From positions 1,935,326 to 1,999,325 of the forward strand of contig NZ_CP084098.1 of assembly GCF_036345015.1 (NCBI RefSeq): a stretch of DNA of 64,000 bases, read 5' to 3'. Below are positions 18,389 through 27,943 of this stretch, piece by piece (position 1 is the first letter of the stretch; each line of letters starts with the position of its first letter). The translations under genes and the position numbers were made by a program. This DNA comes from Cyanobacterium sp. Dongsha4. GTDB lineage: Bacteria; Cyanobacteriota; Cyanobacteriia; Cyanobacteriales; Cyanobacteriaceae. Under the pieces are notes generated by a model, which worked only from the letters and a program-made list of their open reading frames with translations, was not told the DNA's origin and searched no databases.

Positions 18389-20551
18389 ATGAAGACCGAT
18401 AAAAGCAAAAAAAATCAAGTCATTATCCAAGTAGCAGTGATTTTGGCTGTGTGTGTGGCAGGTGCAACTTTTTTTACACCTAAATTACTGGAAATTTTAA
18501 ACAATGTTTTGATTTCTCCCTTTGAGAAAAAACCAGAATATCGATTGGATGCTCCTTCTGAAGTCTTGTCTCTTGTTAATTTACCTCCATCGGAAAGAAA
18601 AGCTAGTTTAGAGGCAATTGCGAATAAGGATACTCCCTCTTTAGATCGTAATCGTGCAAAATATTTATTAGCGGTGGATGCTTTGAGAAATGATTTTGAT
18701 GGAGCAAAAGCCTTACAATATTTAGAAAATCTCGATCGCACCTATCCCATTTTAGCTCCTTATGTTCTTTTGTTACAGGGTAGAGCCTACGAACTAAATA
18801 ATAGTACAGAAAAAGCACAGAAAATCTGGCAAGATGTGATTAATAAATACCCTGATGAGTTAGTCAGTGCAGAAGCACATTATAAACTAGGTAATTATGA
18901 CCCTGAATTTTTCCAAGAAGCTATTAATCGATTCCCTCAACATCCTCGCACCCATGATATTGCAATTAAACTACTAGAAGAAAATCCTCAACAAAAAGAA
19001 TTATTGCTACTCCTTGCCGAATATGACATTGTACCCGAAAATAAAGCAAGAGTCGATCGCCTCGTTAAAGAATATGGTCAAGAATTAGAGCCTAAACAGT
19101 GGGATATTGTTGGTAACTACTATTGGCAAACAGGCAATTATAACCTTGTGTCTTCTGCTTATGAAAAAGGCACATCTACCCCACAAAATTTATATAGAAT
19201 TGCCCGTAGTTATCAAGTATCCGACAAAGAAAAAGAAGCCAAAACCGCTTATTTTAAGTTAGTGGAAACCTATCCAGATGCCCCAGAAACAGGGTTGGCA
19301 TGGCGTCGATTAGCGGCGATGTCTGATGGAGAAGAAGCCCTTTCTTTCCTCAATAAAGTAGATGACAAATATCCTGATGAAGTTGTCATAGCATTAAGAG
19401 AAAAAGCAACCCTCTTAACCCAATTAGGTAGGTATCAAGAAGCCACCAACGTTAGAGATACAATTTTACAAAAATATCCCCAAAGTGAGGAGGCGGCAGA
19501 CTATCGTTGGCAAATAGCGAAAGATTTTGCCGATAGCGGTGATTATGTTTCCGCATGGCAGTGGGCGCAACAAATTAGTGTTAATAACCCCGATAGTGGG
19601 GTTGCACCAAAAGCAGGATTTTGGATTGGGAAATGGGCAGAAAAACTGGGGCAAAATCAAGAAGCAACTAAAGCCTATGAATATGTTTTACAAAATCATC
19701 CCCATTCTTATTATGCTTGGCGTTCTGCAGTTCGCCTAGGGAAAGATGTGGGAGATTTTAATAATTTACGTAGTTTGCCTTTACAAGTAGAAACTCCACA
19801 ACAGCGCCCCATTCCTCCTGCTGGATCAAATCAGTTTAAAGAGTTATTCTTATTAGGAGAAGATCAAGATGCGATCGATCTTTTTACTGCAGAAATAGGT
19901 AATAAAGAAGAAATAACAGTATCTGAACAATTTGTCCAAGGATTATTAAAACAAAATCAAGAAAAATACTTAGAAAGTATCAATTTAATTTGGAATTTAA
20001 AAAACAGAGATAATCCAGAAGACTACGGAGAATGGCAAATATTACGCAGAAGCCCTGAATATTGGTATGCTTTATTCCCGTTTCCCTATGAAGATTTAAT
20101 TGTAAAATGGTCAAAAGAAAGAAACTTAAATCCTTTTTTAGTTGCCTCTTTAATGCGTCAAGAATCCCGTTTTGAAAAAGAGATAAAATCCCCCGTTGGT
20201 GCTACAGGGTTGATGCAAATTATGCCAGAAACAGGAGCTTGGATTGCCCCTCAAATTAACCTTAAAGAATATTCTCTCACCAATCCAGAAGATAACATTA
20301 AAATGGGTACATGGTACTTAAATTATACTCATGATACTTACAATAATAATTCCATGTTGGCGATCGCAAGTTATAATGCGGGGCCAGGCAATGTAAGTAA
20401 TTGGATTAGTCGTTACAGTCTTGCAGATATAGATGAATTTGTGGAGAATATACCCTTTCCAGAAACTAAAAATTATGTAGAAACAGTATTTGGAAATTAT
20501 TGGAATTATGTAGAATTATACGATCCTAAAATTGAGGAAAAATTAAATTAG
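18389..20551 (+). CDS. Soluble lytic murein transglycosylase
   Basis: A periplasmic or envelope-anchored enzyme that cleaves the MurNAc-GlcNAc bond of peptidoglycan to give 1,6-anhydro ends. 720 residues: a Lys-rich N-terminus and one hydrophobic segment (about 11-30) acting as signal anchor, a superhelix of TPR-like repeats (about 75-550), and a C-terminal SLT domain (about 565-700). The SLT domain shows catalytic Glu592 in LMRQESRFE, then SPVGATGLMQIMPETGAW and ASYNAGPGNVSNWI. Length and architecture match Slt70-like proteins of cyanobacteria. It connects biochemically with the anhydro-MurNAc kinase at the left end of the window. Confidence 0.94.
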   Translation: MKTDKSKKNQVIIQVAVILAVCVAGATFFTPKLLEILNNVLISPFEKKPEYRLDAPSEVLSLVNLPPSERKASLEAIANKDTPSLDRNRAKYLLAVDALRNDFDGAKALQYLENLDRTYPILAPYVLLLQGRAYELNNSTEKAQKIWQDVINKYPDELVSAEAHYKLGNYDPEFFQEAINRFPQHPRTHDIAIKLLEENPQQKELLLLLAEYDIVPENKARVDRLVKEYGQELEPKQWDIVGNYYWQTGNYNLVSSAYEKGTSTPQNLYRIARSYQVSDKEKEAKTAYFKLVETYPDAPETGLAWRRLAAMSDGEEALSFLNKVDDKYPDEVVIALREKATLLTQLGRYQEATNVRDTILQKYPQSEEAADYRWQIAKDFADSGDYVSAWQWAQQISVNNPDSGVAPKAGFWIGKWAEKLGQNQEATKAYEYVLQNHPHSYYAWRSAVRLGKDVGDFNNLRSLPLQVETPQQRPIPPAGSNQFKELFLLGEDQDAIDLFTAEIGNKEEITVSEQFVQGLLKQNQEKYLESINLIWNLKNRDNPEDYGEWQILRRSPEYWYALFPFPYEDLIVKWSKERNLNPFLVASLMRQESRFEKEIKSPVGATGLMQIMPETGAWIAPQINLKEYSLTNPEDNIKMGTWYLNYTHDTYNNNSMLAIASYNAGPGNVSNWISRYSLADIDEFVENIPFPETKNYVETVFGNYWNYVELYDPKIEEKLN

Positions 20552-20635
20552 TGATGGGGTGAATAGTTGATAACTCTTAACTCCTAACCCTAAACTAATC
20601 TTCTTTCTCTCTAATAATCTAAAATAACTACTATT

Positions 20636-21187
20636 ATGGTATGGAAAATTAAGCACTTAATATTATTATTTATTTCCTTTTTTATTATCAGTTGTCAAGC
20701 AGAAGAAACGGATAATTTAGAATTAACAAAAGGACAATTTATTAATACACAAATCGTTAACCTAGACGATAATTTTAAACCCATCACAGGCGAAATTATC
20801 TATGTTCCTGCCTATTCTTATATTTATTATTCTAATCGTCAAAGAAGTCATAGTTTAGCTATTACGTTGAGTTTTCATAATACTGATTTAGAGTTTCCTA
20901 TTATTATTAAATCTGTTAAATATTATGATAGTAAAGGGCAATTATTAGAAGATTATGTATCCAATCCAATACAACTAAATGCCTTAAGTTCAACCAATTT
21001 TTATATAGAAGATAATGATACTAGAGGGGGAGTAGGGGGTAATTTTCTCATTGAATGGGTTGCACAAAAAAAAGTTTCTTCTCCTATTGCGGAATCTGTT
21101 ATGGTTAGTACAGCTAGTACTCAGGGGATTTCTTTTGTCAGTACAGGAAGAATAATTAAAGAGTTAAAATTTGAGGATGTAAAATAA
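20636..21187 (+). CDS. DUF3124 lipoprotein
   Basis: 183 residues with a lipoprotein signal: hydrophobic LILLFISFFIIS followed by the lipobox Cys20. The mature part matches DUF3124: GEIIYVPAYSYIYYSNRQRS, LAITLSFHNTD, KYYDSKGQLLEDYV, SSTNFYIEDNDTRGGVGGNF and FLIEWVA. It is predicted to be lipid-anchored on the periplasmic side of a membrane. Function is not known. It lies between the transglycosylase (84-base gap) and the processing protease (17-base gap), so a common envelope-related transcript is plausible. Confidence 0.85.
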   Translation: MVWKIKHLILLFISFFIISCQAEETDNLELTKGQFINTQIVNLDDNFKPITGEIIYVPAYSYIYYSNRQRSHSLAITLSFHNTDLEFPIIIKSVKYYDSKGQLLEDYVSNPIQLNALSSTNFYIEDNDTRGGVGGNFLIEWVAQKKVSSPIAESVMVSTASTQGISFVSTGRIIKELKFEDVK

Positions 21188-21204
21188 ATAAACCAATATT
21201 ATTT

Positions 21205-22467
21205 ATGCCTAGAGAAAGTATGAAAAAAATCCCTTATCTTTTATTCGCTATTATTCTATTCCTTTCAACTTTATTCTTAAATCCAGCTAATGCTAACGCT
21301 TACACGGAAGAGGAAAAACTATTGCTTCAGTCTTGGCGTCTAGTCAATGAGGCTTATGTGGATGATTCTTTTAATAATCAAAATTGGTGGTTTATTCGAC
21401 AAAAATTTTTAAAAAAGCCTTTACATAGTAAGGATGAAGCCTATGAAGCTATCAGTGAAATGTTGGCTACTTTAGATGATCCTTATACAAGGTTTTTGCC
21501 TCCCAGACAATATCGAAATCTACAAATTACCACTTCAGGAGAATTATCTGGTATTGGCTTACAAATAAGTATTAATCCCGAAGATAAACATTTAGAGGTA
21601 GTTTCTCCGTTACCGAATTCCCCTGCTGAAGCGGCAGGTATTCAACCAAGAGACCAAATTTTGACCATTGATGGTATTGATACTGAAACTTTAACTTTAG
21701 ATGAGGCGGCTAATAAAATTAGAGGGAAAATTGGTACTTTAGTGACCCTAGAGGTAAAAAGTAAAAAAGAGGGTATTATTAAAGAATATCAGTTAAAGCG
21801 CGATCGCCTCTCTCTTAGTTCAGTAACAGCCCGTTTAGATACAAGTAACTCCGACTATCCCATTGGTTATTTACGTTTGAACCAGTTTAGTGGCAATGCG
21901 AGTAAAGATTTAGCCCACGAATTAGCAAAATTAGATCAAGAAGGGGCAAAAGCCTATATTTTAGACCTAAGAAATAACCCCGGTGGATTATTACAGGCAG
22001 GAATTGAAATCGCCCGTCTTTGGCTTCCACCTAGTACCATTGTATATACAGTGAATCGTCAGGGAATTTTTGGTAGTTACGACGCAACAGGTAATCAATT
22101 AACGGATGCACCTTTAGTAGTTTTAGTCAATCAAGGTTCAGCTAGTGCTAGTGAAATTTTAGCAGGGGCTTTGCAAGATAATCAACGGGCAACTTTAATC
22201 GGGGAAACAACTTTTGGTAAAGGCTTAATTCAGTCTTTATTTGAATTGCCTGATGGTGCAGGAATTGCTATTACTGTGGCTAAGTATGAAACTCCTAATC
22301 ATAAGGATATTAACAAAAAGGGTATTACTCCTAATGTAGAAATTACTCAAGATCCTATCAGTTATTTTGAAATTGGCACAGAAAAAGACCTTCAATATCA
22401 AGCTGCGATCGCATTTTTGACGGAAAATGATAGTTTACCCACCATGATTAGTCAGAATGACAATTAG
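21205..22467 (+). CDS. Carboxyl-terminal processing protease (CtpA/B/C family)
   Basis: A periplasmic or lumenal serine protease of family S41A, the group that includes the enzyme maturing the D1 protein of photosystem II. Signal peptide KIPYLLFAIILFLSTLFL up to ANANA; a PDZ domain at about 105-190 (SGIGLQISIN, GIQPRDQILTIDG); protease core about 200-390. Catalytic dyad: Ser314 in GSASASEI and Lys339 in TTFGKGLIQ, 25 residues apart as in known CtpA. The start at 21205 gives MPRESMKK; the Met at 21220 would give a cleaner signal peptide and is a good alternative. Which paralogue (A, B or C) cannot be fixed from sequence alone. Confidence 0.92.
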   Translation: MPRESMKKIPYLLFAIILFLSTLFLNPANANAYTEEEKLLLQSWRLVNEAYVDDSFNNQNWWFIRQKFLKKPLHSKDEAYEAISEMLATLDDPYTRFLPPRQYRNLQITTSGELSGIGLQISINPEDKHLEVVSPLPNSPAEAAGIQPRDQILTIDGIDTETLTLDEAANKIRGKIGTLVTLEVKSKKEGIIKEYQLKRDRLSLSSVTARLDTSNSDYPIGYLRLNQFSGNASKDLAHELAKLDQEGAKAYILDLRNNPGGLLQAGIEIARLWLPPSTIVYTVNRQGIFGSYDATGNQLTDAPLVVLVNQGSASASEILAGALQDNQRATLIGETTFGKGLIQSLFELPDGAGIAITVAKYETPNHKDINKKGITPNVEITQDPISYFEIGTEKDLQYQAAIAFLTENDSLPTMISQNDN

Positions 22468-22604
22468 GAATTAGTAATTAAGACAAGGCAATAGGGAATA
22501 GTTAAGAATTAAAAACTCCTAGCTTTCATCCTCATTACTCTTTACTCCCCTAAACCTGCAACCTGTAACCTGCCCTCATTCAATATTTTTAAGCCAAACT
22601 GAGA

Positions 22605-22838
22605 TTAATTATTTACAGAGTTTAAACTTTGCCACAAACTATCTAACTTATCATGTGCTACAGAGGAAGAAATCTTACCATTAGTATGCAGTGCAGATAA
22701 ATAACTAACCTGTTGAGAAAAACTTTGTAAATCTCGATGGAGAGAAGGAGAATTAAATTTTTCTGGGGATGAATAATAATAATCTTTTAAATCTTGAGGG
22801 GATAAATTAATGTAGTTTCCGTGGTTATTCTTTCTCAT
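22605..22838 (-). CDS. Small DUF7219-type protein
   Basis: 77 residues, soluble and helical. The C-terminal half (LHRDLQSFSQQVSYLSALHT, then GKISSSVAHDKLDSLWQSL) matches a small conserved cyanobacterial family I know as DUF7219, where the pattern is 'L..F...V.YI..L...GKI...A...I..LW..L'. There is no known role. It is convergent with the CtpA-type gene, and the ATG is preceded by a GAGGA-type ribosome-binding site. The family name is from memory; the small size makes the gene call itself less certain than its neighbours. Confidence 0.65.
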   Translation of the reverse strand: MRKNNHGNYINLSPQDLKDYYYSSPEKFNSPSLHRDLQSFSQQVSYLSALHTNGKISSSVAHDKLDSLWQSLNSVNN

Positions 22839-22986
22839 AGAATCAATCCTCCTCTTAAATACACTTTATGGTTTATACTTAATTTCATGTTAACCTTTTC
22901 TTAACCTAATAATGAGGTATATTACGAAAAGTTGACATAGTAAATATTAGAGGGGTTTTATTCTCCCCAAGGAAAATGAGGATGGG

Positions 22987-23187
22987 ATGCTAAAAGCGGG
23001 TATAGCAGTAAAGATTATCAATCCTGAATATGTAAGGGGTTTTGTTGGCTATTTATTAATGCAGGAATCTTCATCTCGTTGGTTAGTAAAGGTAATTATT
23101 AAGGAAACTCATTTACCCAAAACCTCTGAAATGTTAGTATTATCTTTAGAAGAATCAGATTTTGAAATATTACATCACAGTCTTTAA
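22987..23187 (+). CDS. Small NdhS-like (SH3-fold) protein of unknown function
   Basis: 66 residues. The layout parallels the NdhS gene just downstream: both open with 'G..V.(I/V).NP' (GIAVKIINPEY here, [11 protein letters not shown] there) and end in a 'LSLEESDFEIL' / 'NLSELEIF' element, the strand order of a small SH3-like barrel. It starts 15 bases upstream of ndhS and shares its strand, so the two are almost certainly one transcript. A GAGGATGGG sequence precedes the ATG. Homology to NdhS is my inference; it could be an independent accessory protein of the NDH-1 complex. Confidence 0.6.
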   Translation: MLKAGIAVKIINPEYVRGFVGYLLMQESSSRWLVKVIIKETHLPKTSEMLVLSLEESDFEILHHSL

Positions 23188-23202
23188 ACAAATAATTTAA
23201 TC

Positions 23203-23391
23203 ATGATTATATTACCCGGCACTACTGTTACTGTTACCAATCCCGATGATATTTATTATCGTTATCAAGGATTAGTCCAAAGAGTTACTGATGGTAAAGC
23301 GGCGGTTTTATTTGAGGGCGGCAATTGGGATAAGTTAATTACTTTTAATCTATCTGAATTGGAGATTTTTGATCCTAAAGCCAAAAAGTAA
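23203..23391 (+). CDS. ndhS: NAD(P)H-quinone oxidoreductase subunit S
   Basis: 62 residues matching NdhS, the ferredoxin-docking subunit of the cyanobacterial photosynthetic NDH-1 complex, which works in cyclic electron flow and respiration at the thylakoid membrane. Recognisable stretches are [40 protein letters not shown] and the end, [11 protein letters not shown]. The fold is SH3-like and positively charged residues in it contact ferredoxin in studied homologues. It is the second gene of a two-gene unit with the 66-residue protein. Confidence 0.88.
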   Translation: MIILPGTTVTVTNPDDIYYRYQGLVQRVTDGKAAVLFEGGNWDKLITFNLSELEIFDPKAKK

Positions 23392-23507
23392 TTTTGTTAC
23401 AATATTTAGGAATTCGGGTGTTGAGGTATTAGGGGATTAGGGTATTGGGGAAGCGTGTTGATTAAACACTTTTGCCTCTTGCCTCTTACCCCTTGGATAT
23501 TCGGGAG

Positions 23508-25175
23508 TTAAAAAGGTGTTTTTGTTGTTAGATGTATAATGGTTTGAGTATGGGGATGAGTAAAGATAATTTCTCTAGCATGAAGATATAATCGATCCTC
23601 ATTTTGTTCTAATTTACCATAGATGCGATCGCCTCTTATAACCAGACCTAATCCTTGTAAACAATGTACTCTTAACTGATGAGTCCTACCAGTGATAGGT
23701 ATTAACTCTAAGCGGGTTTGTGCTTCCTTTCTCTTTATGACCCGAAAATGAGTAACACTAGGTTTTCCATATTGATAATTAACTTCCTGACGAGGCCGCG
23801 ATCGAGGATTTCCCCACAACGGTAAATCAATTATTCCCCTATCTTCTTTTACTATGCCCTCTACAACCGCTTCATAGATTTTTTTCACCTCTCTAGCAGA
23901 AAATAGTTGTGACATTTTAAGATGGGTATCTTCATCCTTCGCCAAAATTAATATGCCTGAAGTATCTTGATCTAATCGATGAACTGTTTTAAGATAATTA
24001 TAGGATTTAGCCGTGAAAATCTGTCTAAAACGAGTTTCCACACAGTCAAATTTATCAATACCTCTACCAGAAACTGATAACAACCCACTAGGCTTATTTA
24101 CCACTAATAAATAATCATCCTCATAAATAATTGGTAAAGTTGCCGAAGATGTACGAACCTCAAAACTGGGTAATCCAGACAAGAGAAACCCCATCAAAGG
24201 CTGACATCTTGACTCACAGGCAGGATAAAAACGACCATTGACCTTTTCACCGTTAGGAGAAGTATCACCCCACCAAATTTCAGCCATTGCAATAGGTATT
24301 AAATTGTTGGTAGCCGCATAATGAAGTAATTTTGGGGCGCAACAATCCCCTGTACCCGTAGGAATAAAATCTTTTCCAAGCAAACTTCCCACACTTAAAC
24401 TTTCCCCCGCAAAGTTGGTCATAGAATAAGCCGTTTGCATTTGTGCTTGTAATTGTCGGGATAATTCTTTTCTTTGCCTTTTTAAGTTTCTAATTTCTTG
24501 ATCTGCGAAACTAATTTCAGCTTTTAAAGGCTGTAAAATTTCCTGCCATTTATGTTTTAAATTTCTTCTTTGCCAATCATCTTTTCGACTTTCTTGCTCC
24601 AAATCTTTTAATTTTTCTTCAATATGACTATTATTAATAGTTATATTTTTTAGCTCATTTCTTAATTCATGTCTGAGTTGTTTTCTTGCTTGATGAATCT
24701 CTTTTAAGGATTGCCATTCTTGCTGAAATTTTTGTTCTAAATTATTATATTCTTCTCTGACGGAAATATTTTTAAGAGCAATAATTTGACACTTTATTTG
24801 ATCTAGTTTTTGTAAAGTCAACTTCTCCGCCATTGTGATGACTGAATTCGCAGGTATTTGATTAACCCATCCCTGAATTTCTTTTTTGCCCCCCCAAAAT
24901 CCTGAAAAAGCCTTAATAACTTTCAAATCACCTAAATTATCTTTAACGACTAACACTCCTAGCATTTTTCCTTTAGGCATTTTTATCTCATTTTTATCTA
25001 ATTCAGCACATAATTTCAATGCTATTTTTTCAGATAAAATTGTGCGGGGTAACTTTAATTTTTGCTGAGTTTTAGGGCAAAATCCTTCATAATAATAAGT
25101 AACTATTTCTTCTTGAAAAATATCTTCTTTTTTGACAAAATCATCTACAGAATGCAGTATTGTCTGTAAATTCAT
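23508..25175 (-). CDS. RluA-family pseudouridine synthase with long N-terminal extension
   Basis: 555 residues. The C-terminal third (about 330-550) is the RluA catalytic domain: IIYEDDYLLVVNKPSGLLSV, then TVHRLDQDTSGILILAKDED with catalytic Asp402, and ITGRTHQLRVHC. It isomerises uridine to pseudouridine in rRNA or tRNA. The N-terminal 330 residues include a long Lys/Glu/Gln-rich coiled coil (about 140-270), then a linker with GTGDCCAPKLLHYAA and YPACESRCQP, whose paired cysteines could bind metal. This extended architecture is found in many cyanobacterial members and is far longer than plain RluA (about 220-320). The target RNA is unknown. Confidence 0.9.
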   Translation of the reverse strand: MNLQTILHSVDDFVKKEDIFQEEIVTYYYEGFCPKTQQKLKLPRTILSEKIALKLCAELDKNEIKMPKGKMLGVLVVKDNLGDLKVIKAFSGFWGGKKEIQGWVNQIPANSVITMAEKLTLQKLDQIKCQIIALKNISVREEYNNLEQKFQQEWQSLKEIHQARKQLRHELRNELKNITINNSHIEEKLKDLEQESRKDDWQRRNLKHKWQEILQPLKAEISFADQEIRNLKRQRKELSRQLQAQMQTAYSMTNFAGESLSVGSLLGKDFIPTGTGDCCAPKLLHYAATNNLIPIAMAEIWWGDTSPNGEKVNGRFYPACESRCQPLMGFLLSGLPSFEVRTSSATLPIIYEDDYLLVVNKPSGLLSVSGRGIDKFDCVETRFRQIFTAKSYNYLKTVHRLDQDTSGILILAKDEDTHLKMSQLFSAREVKKIYEAVVEGIVKEDRGIIDLPLWGNPRSRPRQEVNYQYGKPSVTHFRVIKRKEAQTRLELIPITGRTHQLRVHCLQGLGLVIRGDRIYGKLEQNEDRLYLHAREIIFTHPHTQTIIHLTTKTPF

Positions 25176-25391
25176 ATTTTATTAGTTAGGCTGGTTTGAA
25201 TGACTTTTAAACTTGCACTTTTTCCATAATTTAGTAGTAGTTATTTTTAATATTTATTTATTTAGACTTATTTAATTTAATGCCTAAAGTTGCAACTACA
25301 AACTATGAGAATAAGCAGGAATAGTTATATTATCCCTTGAAGTTGATTAATTTTTTATAGGATAATCACATTTTTTCTACAAGTTAGTAGT

Positions 25392-25430
25392 AAGCCTTTT
25401 AAGGCTTATTTAGCGTAGTGGCTAAAGCCA
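25392..25430. repeat. Pair of small hairpins, dispersed intergenic repeat
   Basis: Two adjacent palindromes, AAGCCTTTTAAGGCTT at 25392-25407 and TGGCTAAAGCCA at 25419-25430, embedded in TAGTAGTAAG...CATAACTACAAAC. Part of this unit (GCCTAAAGTTGCAACTACAAAC) recurs at about 25283-25304 in the same gap. This form is common between cyanobacterial genes and looks like a REP- or MITE-type relic. It lies 3' of the anti-sigma gene and may also serve as its terminator. Confidence 0.5.
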
Positions 25431-25453
25431 TAACTACAAACAAATCTATGATG

Positions 25454-25810
25454 TCATTCAGATAATGCCATTGAGCCTTGCCAACTGTTAATCATGAATG
25501 CCTCTATTTCCTCATCATGGTCAGAAGCCATTTGAGGGGAAGAATTTGGTTTAAAGATATATGCAGATACCAAGAGTATTACTGTTAATATGGCTGTGGG
25601 GAAGATGAACCTACGCCATCGTTTAGTCTTTTGAGATTGTTGTTTTTCTGTGAGAATTGACATCATGATTAAGTCTTCACAGGGCTTTAACTCCTCTGGT
25701 GGAGGAGGGCAGTGGGTTTGTAAAAAACTAACTAATTGCTCATCTTGGGATGATAAATAGATGTCTTCTACATCGCAAATTCCATCGGAATTACCACTTT
25801 CGTGTTTCAT
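25454..25810 (-). CDS. Anti-sigma factor-like single-pass membrane protein
   Basis: 118 residues, starting 4 bases inside the end of the upstream sigma-factor gene (ATGA-type overlap), the usual mark of translational coupling between an ECF sigma factor and its inhibitor. The N-terminal about 65 residues are acidic and cytoplasmic (LVSFLQTHCPPPPEELKPCE), followed by a basic stretch and one membrane helix (FIFPTAILTVILLVSAYIF, about 69-87), then a short exterior tail. It lacks the classical HxxxCxxC zinc motif, so it is not a ZAS-type anti-sigma factor. Function rests on context and topology. Confidence 0.72.
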   Translation of the reverse strand: MKHESGNSDGICDVEDIYLSSQDEQLVSFLQTHCPPPPEELKPCEDLIMMSILTEKQQSQKTKRWRRFIFPTAILTVILLVSAYIFKPNSSPQMASDHDEEIEAFMINSWQGSMALSE

Positions 25811-26400
25811 AAGCTAATACCTTCAAGTTCTAAAAATTGACGCAAATTTTTTCTGGCTTTGAATAAACGAGATTTAACCGTACCAAGGGGAATAGATAAT
25901 ATTTCCGCTATTTCCTGTTGTGGTAAATCTTCTAAATCATGAAGAACTATGACTGCTCGGTGATCTAAACTGAGATGTTGTAATCCTCTAGCTACCAATT
26001 CTTGATAGTGAAGTTTCAACAACTCTTGATGATTATTACTAGATTTTGCCAGACTATATTCCAAAGATTGTTTTGTCTGGTTAATATTTGCCTGATGACG
26101 TTGCAATTCTCGCTTTTTGCTAGAACCTTGATCATAGGCAACATTCCAACAAATACGATAAAGCCAAGTGGAAAAATATTGAGGATTACGTAATTGGGGT
26201 AAAGATTTCCAAACTTTTAAAAATACCTCCTGTTGTAAATCATCTAATACTTCGCTACCACACAACTTATATAAAGTTGCTCTGACTTTATGATGATAAC
26301 GTTGATATAGTAAACGAAATGAAGTTTTATTTCCTTGTTGACAATTCCTGACTAAATCAGAATCTGCAACTTCAGAGTAATCATCAGCTAACACGCTCAT
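25807..26400 (-). CDS. sigG: ECF-type RNA polymerase sigma factor, SigG-like
   Basis: 197 residues with region 2 (about 12-85: LVRNCQQGNKTSFRLLYQRY, DDLQQEVFLKVWKSLPQLRN, FSTWLYRICWNVAYD) and region 4 (about 130-190: LSLDHRAVIVLHDLEDLPQQ, EIAEILSIPLGTVKSRLFKA). No region 1.1 or 3, so it is a group 3/4 extracytoplasmic-function sigma. The pairing with a small membrane protein matches the sigG arrangement of unicellular cyanobacteria, where SigG answers envelope or other stress; the symbol is therefore given with moderate confidence. It is divergent from ftsY with a 138-base gap, where an autoregulated promoter would be expected. Confidence 0.88.
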   Translation of the reverse strand: MSVLADDYSEVADSDLVRNCQQGNKTSFRLLYQRYHHKVRATLYKLCGSEVLDDLQQEVFLKVWKSLPQLRNPQYFSTWLYRICWNVAYDQGSSKKRELQRHQANINQTKQSLEYSLAKSSNNHQELLKLHYQELVARGLQHLSLDHRAVIVLHDLEDLPQQEIAEILSIPLGTVKSRLFKARKNLRQFLELEGISL

Positions 26401-26538
26401 CTCAATTTTTGTGATTTATTGTTGCTATGATTTTAGACTTTTGACTTTGAGTAAAGGTTCACATTCTCTTGGTATAAACCTGAAACCGATTCCTTTCTAG
26501 GGTTACAATATATTAATGAATATTTATGCACAATCACT

Positions 26539-27918
26539 ATGTTTAATTGGTTTCGCCGTAAAAAAGAGAATAAAGAAAATATTGAACAAAAACCTCCTGT
26601 TGTTGAAGATAAACAATCTAATGCTCCTTGCTCAACCTCCGAAACTCAGTCTCAACCTTCTTTAGAGTGGGCAAAAGCCGCTTATGCTAATATTCAGAAA
26701 CAAAAGCAGGAAATTCCTGACAATTCAGAAGATGATAGAGTTGCTTCTGTCGAAAATAGTCTTTCTGCTGAGGGGGAAAATGTTGATTCGTCTTCAACGG
26801 TGGAGGAAAAAACTGAGGAAGTCAAGGAAAATGCCCCTGCTTGGATGCAAAAAAGCGATCGCCTCTCTGCTTTAAAAGAAACGGCTATAGAAACGGAAAA
26901 AGAAGAAGAAACCCCATTAGACGAAGATTTTGTTTGGTCTGCACAGGTGCTTGAGTCTCAGGGAAGGACACCTGATGATGTGTCGGAGGAAGAATTTACA
27001 TGGCTGAGAAAATTACGTCAAGGATTGGGCAAAACCCGTCGTAACTTTGTTAATCAGTTAAAGTCGGTTATCGGACAAGGACCTCTTAATCAAAACGCTA
27101 TTGAGCAAATTGAGGCGATGTTATATAGTGCTGATGTGGGTTATGAAGCAACGGAATATATTGTTAATACTTTACAGAATAAGTTAAAAGAAGAATCTCT
27201 GGCTTCTGAAGATGCGATCGCATCCTTAAAGGAAATACTACAACAAGTTTTAGATGAACCGTTACAAAAATTAACAAAAACTGAATTTGAACCAGAGGCA
27301 GGAAAACTCAATATTTGGTTATTAACAGGAGTGAATGGTGTAGGTAAAACCACCACTATCGGGAAATTAGCACACCTAGCGAAAACATCAGGTTATCATT
27401 GCGTCATAGCCGCCGCCGATACTTTTAGAGCCGCCGCAGTAGAACAAGTTAAAGTGTGGGGAGAAAGGACGAATACCCCTGTAATTGCCAATGAAGGTAA
27501 AAATACAGACCCTGCGGCCGTCGTATTTGATGGTATCAATGCTGCGATCGCACGTAATGCAGAAATACTATTAGTTGATACAGCAGGAAGATTACAAAAT
27601 AAGAAAAACTTAATGGAAGAACTAGCCAAAATTCGCCGTATCATAGATAAAAAAGCCGTAGATGCCAATATCGAATCACTATTGGTACTAGATGCTACCC
27701 TAGGACAAAATGGCTTAAAACAAGCCCAAGTATTCTCAGAAGCCGCTCAACTAACAGGAGTAGTTTTAACCAAACTCGACGGCACAGCTAAAGGAGGAGT
27801 AGCTTTAGGAGTATGTCGAGATTTAGGCTTACCAATTCGTTTTATTGGTGCAGGAGAGGGCATTGAGGATTTGCGCCCCTTTTCTAGTTATGAATTTGTC
27901 GAAGCCCTTTTAAGTTAA
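26539..27918 (+). CDS. ftsY: Signal recognition particle receptor FtsY
   Basis: 459 residues: an acidic, low-complexity N-terminal A domain (about 1-150) and the NG GTPase domain (about 160-459). GTPase motifs seen are G1 TGVNGVGKTTTIGKLAHLA, the insert AAADTFRAAAVEQVKVW, DTAGRLQNKKNLMEEL, TKLDGTAKGG and GAGEGIEDLRPF. FtsY docks the SRP-ribosome complex at the membrane for co-translational insertion, in cyanobacteria including thylakoid proteins. It starts with MFNWFRRKKEN, a basic amphipathic segment that could bind lipid. It stands alone on its strand. Confidence 0.97.
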   Translation: MFNWFRRKKENKENIEQKPPVVEDKQSNAPCSTSETQSQPSLEWAKAAYANIQKQKQEIPDNSEDDRVASVENSLSAEGENVDSSSTVEEKTEEVKENAPAWMQKSDRLSALKETAIETEKEEETPLDEDFVWSAQVLESQGRTPDDVSEEEFTWLRKLRQGLGKTRRNFVNQLKSVIGQGPLNQNAIEQIEAMLYSADVGYEATEYIVNTLQNKLKEESLASEDAIASLKEILQQVLDEPLQKLTKTEFEPEAGKLNIWLLTGVNGVGKTTTIGKLAHLAKTSGYHCVIAAADTFRAAAVEQVKVWGERTNTPVIANEGKNTDPAAVVFDGINAAIARNAEILLVDTAGRLQNKKNLMEELAKIRRIIDKKAVDANIESLLVLDATLGQNGLKQAQVFSEAAQLTGVVLTKLDGTAKGGVALGVCRDLGLPIRFIGAGEGIEDLRPFSSYEFVEALLS

Positions 27919-27943
27919 TCATAAGAGGAAATAGGGTGTTCTG

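Noticed and set aside
18415-18818. Two minus-strand frames inside the transglycosylase gene
   Set aside because: They lie fully antisense to a clear Slt gene and have no recognisable motif.
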